From positions 20,965,501 to 21,029,500 of the forward strand of contig NC_088303.1 in the NCBI RefSeq assembly GCF_032854445.1: a stretch of 64,000 bases of DNA. Direction: 5' to 3'. Under the pieces are notes generated by a model. The model did no database searches. It saw only the letters and a list, made by a program, of their open reading frames with translations, and had not been told where the DNA came from. The stretch comes from Liolophura sinensis (Eukaryota > Mollusca > Polyplacophora > Chitonida > Chitonidae). This document shows, piece by piece, positions 55,852 to 64,000 of the stretch. Numbering within the stretch: position 1 is the stretch's first letter; each line of letters opens with the position of its first letter. The translations under genes were made by a program, and so were the position numbers.

Positions 55852-58800
55852 CTAAAACAAATAAATACCGAAGAAAGTTGTGTTGAGCGTAACCACTGAA
55901 GATTTAAATACTGATTTTTTTTACTCATTTAGCTAAATGAATGAGTAATATTACCCTTATATTTTTTTTTAATTAAACGCTGAAGATCAGATCTATTGGT
56001 GGTAAAAAATTTAAAGTTTTATACTGAAATAGTCGTTATAAAATTTACTATTTAAATTTTGTAATATGCCTATGTATTTCCATGGTTTTGATTCTACTGG
56101 ATAAGAAACTTCGTGCACCAGGTTCCTGGCGTCAGTAATTTTTCCTGATTCCATCCACCTGTGTTGGGTACAATAACCAGCGTCATTCATTTAGGCAAAG
56201 TTTTTCAACATTTTTCATTAGACTAAACACCATTTTATGTTCCAAGATGTCAAAGATAGTAATTATGACGATGGCGATTCTGACGAAAGCGTCTGAAGGG
56301 ATCCAAGGATTTATGAATCCTTCGTGGGCTACCGTATAAACTAATATAGGAATTCATCAATAATCGTAATCTAGAACAACAGATATCTGCCGATGATATC
56401 TGTTGTATCAAAGTCATCGGTTACCCGGGGGAAACCCTTGACAATCCGCAGGTTGCTGTCAGGCCTCCCCATGTACCACCGGAGAGGCAGCCAGTTTGAG
56501 CTGTATTTGAAATCACAGCGACCGCTTTGGTGAGAGGTCATTCTGCTGCGCTAGCACGCTAATGAATATCTGCGTGTGCTATTTGCTTTATCGAAGTCAT
56601 GAGCTAGTATCTCGTCCTCTAGGACAACGTGCTGTCAGCTTTATCGAAGTTATCAGCAGCCAGCTAATCTCGTCATCTAGAACAATAAACGCTCACTGCC
56701 ATCTGAATTCACCGAGCATCATGTACTGGTTCATCTCATCACTTAAGGGCAATGTACGCTCCCGTGTGTCATCTGCTTTGAGAAAGGCAACGGGTACTAA
56801 CTGACCTCATCGCCAAGGACAGTATACGCTCATGTTAGTCATCTGCTTCGAGAAACACAACGGGTACCAGCTGCGTGATCTCATCACCTACGACAATGTA
56901 CGTTCACGTGAGTCATCTGCTTTGAGAAACACAACGGGTACTAGCTGCGTGATCTCATCACCTAGGACAATGTACGCTCACGTGTGCCATCAGCTTTGAG
57001 AACCACAACGGGTACTAGTTGATCTCGTCACCTAGGACAATGTACGCTCAGGTGTGCCATCAGCTTTGAGAAAAGCCACGGGTACTGGCTGATATCGTGA
57101 CATGGGACAATGTACGTCGACGTGTGCCATCTGCTTTGAGAAACACAACGGGCAATATAGGTCATCTCATCACATAGGGCGAAGTATGCTCACATGTCCC
57201 ATCTGCTTTGAGAAACGTAACGGGAGCTAGCTGATCCCATCACTTAGGACAATGTACGTTCACGTGTGCCATATTCTTTGAGAAAGACAACGGGTAATAT
57301 AGCTCATCTCATCACAGAGGGCAAAGATGCTCACATGTCCCATCTGCTTTGAGAAAGGCAAGGGGAAGTAGCTGATCCCAACACCAAGGACAATGTATAC
57401 TTATGTTCGCCATCTGCTGTGAAAAGGACATGTTGATGTCGACATAGGACAATGTACGCTCACGTGTGGCATCTGCTTTGAAAAAGGCATGGGGAACTAG
57501 CTGATCTCAGCACAGGGCGATGTATAGGCTTGTGCTCTCACGACGTCATTGGGGATTAGAGAATCTTGTCATCTAGAACAATGGGCGCTTGCGTATGCTC
57601 TGTACTGTGACAACTTCACTCTGCATTACAGGATCTTATCATTTAAGACAATGGATGCTAGCGTGTGCTCTGTGCTGTTACGACGTCAGCAGGCATTAGA
57701 GGATCTTGTTTTCTAGGACAATGGACAACGGACGATGTATCCGTCATCACAAACACCCGGATATCGTTATCTAGAGCAAGAATGTGCTGTTTACTTTCGC
57801 AAAGTAATCAGTTAAGAGAGGAACATACAGAACAATGATCGCTAACGTGTGTTATTTGCTTTCGCGAAGCCATCGAATACAAAATGATGTTGTCATATAG
57901 AACACTGAACGCTCATGCGCGTGTCCTTTATCTGCTTTTGCGAACCCAATAGGCCTATAACGTCATACAGCGGGTATCATCATCCGGGCCATCAGTGCTT
58001 TCACTAGATATCTACAAGAGGATCTCGTACTCTAGCACAATGAACAAGTGTCAAATCTACCAAAAGAAAACATGACAAGTGCTGCCTGTATCGGAAAAAG
58101 AAGTGAAGGGTCTATTTAGAGTTGAGTTAATCTGCGACGATGTAATTTAATATTGTTTAAGGGTCTTAGGCAGCATTGAGAAACGCCTTAGTCAACTTAG
58201 CCAGCGAAAGCAATGAAAATCTATTTATCCAAATATAAGCTTTGCAAACGGAGTTATATTTAATACCTATGCAATGGCGTACGTTCTCTAGGTGGTTTCT
58301 AGAAGGTTTAAGACAAGGCCTCACATTTAGCTTTGGATAAGAGAAAAGCACCGTAATAAAACAATGTAATGTTTTTAAATTCGACTATGACACACACAGC
58401 GTTTTGATGTTACTATAGTTAATTTTTTCAAAGAGTCGCCTATATTTAGTTATCTGTAAAATCAGTCATGCTCGCCACAAAAATTGCCTTTAGTCAGTGA
58501 CACGTAACATCACAATCACATTGTATGTTTGACGTTCACATTATTGTAAGGAAAATGAAGCTAGAACACTTTTCAAAAACCACTGTCATGCTGGATATTG
58601 GGCGGAGTTCAACATGTTTTGACGGAGGGCCACACCATTTACCTAAACTGCTATCGATTTTACTTTAAAGGAGAAGAAAATTTAAAAACATGACACTATG
58701 GGCTGAAAAGAGCACATTTTTTTCTATCTGGTGGTGCCTGCAGCATAATTTTGCCATTTTCCCTCGCCCTACACCTAAAGTCTGAAAACGCAAAGCTGGC

Positions 58801-61800
58801 ATAAATCGCTGAGTCCATCGCGTCCTCCATCATTAACACCCTGTAATTTATGCTGGGGGAGTGTTGCCTCTCAGCCTATGAGAGTCGTTAAAACTGCCCG
58901 CTTGTTCGTGTAAACTCGGAACCTACGTCCAACATTCCGTTTTCCCGATCGTAAAGCGGAAAACGAACTGTACTGTTCGCTACCTTCTGGGAAGAAGAGT
59001 TCTACCGGAAATGTACGAACTGCACTTCGGCGGTTTCTAACGGCAATTCTGCTACTACAGATGACTTCCGAACTAGTTCTTAGGCAAAATGGAGTCGCCC
59101 GCAGCGGATTTTGGCGCTTACTTTATTTATAATTTATCATATTGAGGTGCATATTAGAATTTTTATGGCATGCATTTGCGAGGAAATGCATGCTCTTTTC
59201 AGTGGTATTTTGTTTGTAATTTAAGCTTTCTCCACCTTTAAACCTGTTTCTGACACTGCCATATTTGACATTGTTTACATTATAGTATCATATATCCTTA
59301 ATAAAAGAATTTTATTTTATCTCTTGTAGTATATGATCTAACGGAAGTATGGTTCTAAAAAATGTAGCCTATTTACGGAGAGTGTATTGTAACCATGTTC
59401 ATTCTTACCGCATTTTGGTGCACCTACTGTGAAAAAAATTACTCCACACACATTCCCCAGCATGTCACTGGTTTTTTTTAAGAATTATGACATCACGGAA
59501 ACAATGACCTTTTGGCATCAAAACTGAGCTTATGTTATTTAACATTATGAATTAGAAAAAGCGTTCTAATTTGATTTTCTTAGCAAGAATATGGACTTCA
59601 AACATATCCATGAGTAAATCTTGTGCTGTTACGTGTCACTGACTAAAGGCAATTTTTGTAGCAAGTATGGCTTATTATACAGACAGGTATATGTAGGAGA
59701 CTCTCTAAAAGAAATAGACTATAGTGTCTATTCTCACAACACCCTCGTGTCCCGTAATTATTCCTTTCTGTATAGAAACAAATCGGTTAAAGTTTTACTC
59801 CAATTCTGTACTTCACTGAGAAATATGCAAATACCAACCAGATGATTTTCAGAAGGATTGGTCATTGTAATTGATGGTAACATGTACGAATAGGTCGAGA
59901 CATTGTGCTCGCCGGACCCTTAGAAGCCATTGGTTTGGAATGGCACTGGGGTGTACTGAGCAAGGGGACTCCGAGTCTCTGTTTGTCTGACAGATGTAGT
60001 GCCGGCTCACAAAGACTCTTCCCCTGCTTGTCGAGATACTCGATTAATTCAGAGCCTGCGATACATGTCCATGCCTTCTCCAAGCCCGTCTCTGTATAGC
60101 CCAGGCAGCGGGACTCGGTCCACTGGAAGGCCGTGTGGGAAGGGAGCGTAAACTGATTTCTAACCAATTTCGCCTGTCTCCAGTATCGGCTGGATAATTC
60201 TCGGCTTAGTTCTACCCACTGAATTTTTCCTCCTCAGCTAACCCCCTCAGGCCAAAGATGTGCACGGTCGACTTACGTGGTTTGTGTTCAATTACTCCGG
60301 GGAAATTGAGGAGATTTCGTCTCCCGCTTGAACAATCATACGACAACGAAACAGAGATATTAAATGTTCATAAAAAACACATCATTTGCTTATGGAATTG
60401 GACCGTCGTAAATCACCGTGTGGTAGTGTCAGATGCGCTCGGATTACTACATCATGTTCGTGTGAGAATCACAATATGACAACAGTAAAAAAAAGAACTG
60501 TATCCATCGAGTGCATAACTGTAAATTTAACTTGTACGTCAACACCTTTTAAATGTGTATTGCTAAATATTCAGTATACTTGCCGTGAATAATTGATGCC
60601 TTCTTTGTTCCTCCAAAGTCATATAGGGCTTATTTTATCTGTTCAAGCTCCCATAACGTTTCTACCGTCAAGATTTCGTTCTTATATGAGTTACATTTTA
60701 GTTCATTTTTGGGCTCATTTCTCCTATTCAAAGACGGCCCGGTATGATACATTATTATATTTATTGATTTATTTCATAGGTATTTTACTCCGTACTCAAA
60801 AATATTTCACTTATAAGACGGCGCGTTCAGTGTTATGGTAGGAGGAAACCGGAGCAGGGCCCCGGGGAAACCCACGACCATCCGCAGGTGCTGGAAAAAT
60901 GTTAAACTTCATTTCCATGTCCACACCTTTCCTTGGAACTCCATAATTCGAACCCAATTTTTTTTTCTCTGTAATTAGCCATTCGATCATATTTTGAGCA
61001 AGATTGCGCAGTCGACTAAAGCGCTCATGTGCGCTTGAATAGATCCAAGGGATCGTTTGCGGTTAACGATAATGTGGGGATATTAGAAGTGAAGACAATT
61101 TGGATTGTGAGCACACAAATTCTTTAATCAGATCCATTTTTTCCCTACATTTATTAATGAGGGAAAAAGATATTTCATAACTCTTATTTCATAAGACTTA
61201 TTTGTCTTAAAACTGTAGTGTAATCAAAATTAATAAAACAATTCTGATTGGGGCAGCTTTGTGAATTAAAAATATTGCTATGTTTTTCTCTTCACGTGAT
61301 GATCTTCGTATTACATTCAATTTGCTAAAAGCGGATTGAAGAATTTATTGGAGTATTTCCTTTGAGGGGATACACCTTTGTTATAGGCATCCAATATCGC
61401 ACAATAACGCCATCGTTTCTTCATATCACTCACTTACTTTTTCCAATTTCCTTCCATTCTTCCGAGGCTTTGTTAAAATTGGTTTTGGAGAACAAAAGAA
61501 CGCATCTAATTCAGTTCTTTTCATACAAGGCAATGGCAAAGATTAATATTTAGTCAGTTTTATATTCCAAGCGTGAACAATTATTCGTCAGTAAAGAATA
61601 TGGCTTCATCGTCTTGGTTTTAAGTGGAAGGAAATGGAGAATAATAACCTTGATGAAACACAAAGTAAGAACTATGAAAATGTGTTGTCCTAAACCTCCG
61701 TAAACTTTGATAATGATGAATAAAATTTATTCCTTTCCTTACTAAGGACTTTTACTTACTCAAGGTGTTTCAGGCCTGTATTCTGTATACGCCCACTCTC

Positions 61801-63072
61801 ACGTTTACACGTTGGTTATTGAAATGATTGACAGGTGTTAAACACCGTATTCAAGGATCTTTCACTTACATGACCTCTGTCAGGAATATGGTTGGAAGAA
61901 ACGAAGTGCCCAAAAGTAAACGACCAGCCTTCGTTAGTACCTGACAAACTATTTGACTTGAAATAACAGTCGAAATAGCTAGATAAATGGAGAGTGATGG
62001 TCGTGGATAGTTGGACGCAAGGAGAGAGTATCAGTATAGTGTCCGTGGCTTTTGTTCACGAGTGGAACTGCAGGACCGCCTGCGCATCGCGTTAAGTTTC
62101 ACGACGCCAAAACTGAGAATCCAGTACACATTGTAACTATGGCAAGTTACAAATAATTACCAACTCGTCTAATTATGTCTTTGTTTCTGTTTGCGAAGTC
62201 ATGGCATTTGTTTGATTTATTCAGATTCGACGAGCTTATTCCATTATTTTCGCGGGCAGCGCATGATTTTGCTGTTTTTGACAAATTGAGGACTTATTCA
62301 GATTCACTGGGATGGATCCAACATTTCTCTTCGCCCTTTTTATCAAAACAATATCTGCAAACAATTTAATCAGTAAAAGGACACTTAATGTTTGTTTTGG
62401 AGTGATCGATGTTTGTCTCTTGTGACTCTGGCTATGCTACTCCTGTCCCTGCAGGCAACCAGCCAAAGGACACGCTTTATGTGCCGGTCCTATTGGGCCT
62501 GGTGTTTATGAGGCGGAAAAAATATCTCTTTTAAGAAACATCGCAATAAGGGACGTTTTTATCCAGGAACAGAATTCCTTGAGGTGCCCTTAGCGAATTC
62601 CACGACACACATCTGTCAAGTATTTCATCTGCACTATTAATCAAATATTAATGGACATTAAACTATCCCATAAAAAAGATGGTATTGCGACAATAGTTTA
62701 GTAATTTAGAACATTACAACAATCTTATTTTCAAACAACAGGGGACATCAAACATTTCATTACCTAGTGGAACGATTTCAGAACTAAATTTTCACAATTT
62801 TGACTGCGTAGAAATTCAAAAAAGCAAACAGGAGTTAAGACAATTATGTGGAGATAACAAGGTCACTATTCCGAGTGACAGTTAACAAGTGTTTAGAGCA
62901 TTTGTGTTTTGAGTGTCCTGTCTACGACAACAATCGCGACAAAATGGGAATAATGAAATCTTACCTGGAGAGAGGAATCCCCCTGTAGCTCTGATCGCTT
63001 CACTGATGTTGCACCTATCGCCAGCATAAAGCAAACCGCCAAACAGAACAGGGATAGCGAAATCTGTGCCAT
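55684..63072 (-). CDS. Allatostatin-C/somatostatin-like neuropeptide precursor, two exons, 91 aa
   Basis: A secreted precursor. Exon 1 (63072-62965, 36 codons) gives a signal peptide, MAQISLSLFCLAVCFMLAIG, then ATSVKR. Exon 2 (55851-55684, 56 codons with stop) joins in phase 0. Near the C terminus a KRKR cleavage site (74-77) releases GYVTACYFSSITCY, with C83 and C90 able to form the 8-residue ring typical of allatostatin-C (CYFxxIxC). The middle is a helical, charged spacer as in other precursors. Donor GTAAGA; acceptor TTTTAG. There is no C-terminal glycine, so no amidation. The receptor in such systems is a somatostatin/AST-C-type GPCR. An additional exon in the 7.1-kb intron cannot be excluded, but none is needed. 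Confidence 0.82.
56360..58050. repeat. Degenerate 70-75-bp tandem array, roughly 20 units
   Basis: The unit core is ATCTGCTTTGAGAAACACAA, CGGGTACTAGCTGATCTCAT and CACCTAGGACAATGTACGCT. Unit starts near 56771, 56841, 56914, 56989, 57059, 57129 and 57201 show 70-75-bp spacing. Units become much more diverged towards both ends. A SINE fragment splits the left end. Confidence 0.85.
56425..56566 (-). mobile_element. SINE copy lacking its 3' end
   Basis: Reverse of the family: CCCGGGGGAAACCCTTGACA, GCAGGTTGCTGTCAGGCCTC, AATCACAGCGACCGCTTTGG and GCTGCGCTAGCACGCTAATG. The 3' half with the tail is missing. Confidence 0.78.
58665..59241 (+). mobile_element. Non-autonomous TTAA-flanked element, copy 2
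   Basis: 577 bp, same orientation and clear full-length similarity to 16833-17415, TTAA at both ends and inverted ends (AAGGAGAAGAAAATTTAAA against AAGGTGGAGAAAGCTTAAAT on the other strand). The 18-codon frame is kept at 59089-59145 (MESPAADFGAYFIYNLSY). Confidence 0.72.
60765..60897 (-). mobile_element. SINE 3' part
   Basis: Reverse of the family: TCCGTACTCAAAAATATTTC, AAGACGGCGCGTTCAGTGTT, GGGGAAACCCACGACCATCC. The head is absent. Confidence 0.78.
61823..61935 (-). mobile_element. Diverged SINE 3' part
   Basis: GTGTTAAACACCGTATTCAA, TCTTTCACTTACATGACCTC and a diverged remainder. Old copy. Confidence 0.5.
62965..63072 (-). CDS. Neuropeptide precursor exon 1: signal peptide
   Basis: 36 codons ending DSSLQ before a GTAAGA donor. 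The hydrophobic core ISLSLFCLAVCFMLAIGA is a classical signal sequence with likely cleavage near GATS. The ATG context AAAATGG is good. Confidence 0.83.
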
Positions 63073-64000
63073 TTTTATACTGCCTAGAGTCTCTCTGAGT
63101 TTCGTTTCTGTAGCTCAAGGTAGCAGCCGATGGAATAGAGGCGGACTTAAAATGTTCTTTCCTTTTGAAGTAACGATGTTGCAATATCCTCCACTAGGAG
63201 GCGCGCGTTTCGAGTGAATTAGCATAATGAGTGGTTCCTCCGGCGCATGGTAATGCGTTCCATCGCTGATGTGAAAAAGACACTCAGTCGTCAATTAATG
63301 CGCTATAAGCATTATCAAGACACTTATACGAATTCTGATATCTCATAATTCAGCCAAGGGCCATCGGTATAACTATGTTAGCGGTCTGCTGTTAGGCTAG
63401 CGGAAACGATGTCCAATGATTTCCGATCCTATAACAGCGTTTAGAGGAAAGCTGCTTTGCGAGGGCGTTTTTGTTATTATAAAGTAAACAATCGTGCATT
63501 TTAAGGAGACCTGTAAAGTTTCAAGCTTAAAGACAAAAATGTGTAGTTTGGGTGGAAAAGGTATTTAGTGGGCTTTCCTTTGACTTCACGGCACGTTTCA
63601 CCGATGTTGAATACAATGGCGGTCGGTGAGCAAATTAACGCTTGGGGATCGAGTGTTAGAAACTCCTTTTCCGAAGTGACCAAGACAATGTAATTCAACG
63701 GAAGTCGATCGTCGCCAATCCGAGTCATTCAGCGTCAGTGACAAAGTAATTAGTCTAAATGCCTATGTTCTTTTGATGACTCTAGATTTCAGATTACTCG
63801 CCAGATCAGATATAACGCCAGTAAACAACAGACTGCGTATGCGCCCCGCTAAGGATATTGATGCTGGCCTCAGACTTTGGACGATGTGACGGTGACACGA
63901 CATAGGCCAATATACAAGGCGCGAGAAGTCGAATTTCTACATGTATATACCGAATAAAACCTTGCAAGCCAGGCTAGAAATCACTAGACAAATTGGCAAG
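63073..64000 (-). promoter_or_regulatory. Upstream region of the neuropeptide gene
   Basis: No coding exon recognised. The minus strand has an octamer-like ATGCTAAT (about 63220-63227). A TATAAAA lies only a few bases before the start codon, too close to act as its TATA box. An open frame at 63728-63501 on the minus strand is unrecognised. Confidence 0.3.

Larger units (their letters stand above)
55852..62964 (-). other. 7.1-kb intron of the neuropeptide gene
   Basis: It holds a long degenerate array (56360-58050) interrupted by a SINE fragment, a TTAA element copy (58665-59241), an unexplained open region (60167-59862 minus), and two further SINE fragments (60765-60897, 61823-61935). No exon is needed to join the two coding exons. 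Confidence 0.7.

Noticed and set aside
56360-58050. Possible CRISPR-like or coding repeat array
   Set aside because: The whole 70-75-bp unit is repeated, with no distinct spacer, and frames are broken by indels.
63073-63080. TATAAAA as promoter of the neuropeptide gene
   Set aside because: It lies directly before the start codon, so a transcript starting 25-30 bases downstream would lack the ATG.
62882-63184. 100-aa minus-strand open frame
   Set aside because: It is a shadow in another frame of the signal-peptide exon at 63072-62965.

Overview
The window is animal nuclear DNA, most likely from a mollusc (possibly a bivalve). Genes are split into short exons with GT-AG introns. Many copies of a tRNA-headed SINE with an (AAAT)n tail of the kind I know from molluscan genomes are scattered through it, and one gene encodes a lophotrochozoan-type allatostatin-C/somatostatin-like neuropeptide. 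Nothing looks bacterial or viral. The phylum call is an inference from these traits.

Four protein genes can be supported. (1) Dishevelled (Dvl), minus strand: the first two coding exons (8134-7974 and 2292-2223) give the DIX domain, and the rest lies beyond the left edge. (2) mib2 (mind bomb 2), plus strand, 25486-40429: 18 coding exons whose phases all join, giving 926 residues with the order MIB/HERC2, ZZ, MIB/HERC2, MIB repeats, ankyrin repeats, RING, RING. (3) sigmar1 (sigma-1 receptor), minus strand, 51279-49156: four exons and 223 residues. (4) An allatostatin-C/somatostatin-like neuropeptide precursor, minus strand, 63072-55684: two exons, 91 residues and a 7.1-kb intron.

Layout: Dvl and mib2 are head to head, separated by a CpG-rich candidate bidirectional promoter (about 8.1-9.05 kb) and a 16-kb non-coding stretch that is probably a mib2 5'-UTR intron. 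mib2 converges on sigmar1. Between them lie mib2 3'UTR, SINEs and a 2.1-kb satellite of 49-bp units with a 392-bp higher-order period. The neuropeptide gene follows sigmar1 on the same strand, and its intron holds a degenerate 70-75-bp array and a TTAA-flanked element that has a second copy at 16.8-17.4 kb.

Biology: Dvl (Wnt signal transducer) and mib2 (E3 ubiquitin ligase for Notch ligands) belong to two major developmental pathways, and their human relatives DVL1 and MIB2 both map to 1p36.33, so the pairing may be an ancient linkage. sigmar1 is an ER membrane chaperone and the last gene makes a secreted peptide. I see no sign that these two act with the first pair. The most unusual local structure is in mib2 intron 14, where the 3' end of exon 14 with its splice donor has been copied into about 13 further 82-bp units, while the acceptor end of the same intron is a second tandem repeat.
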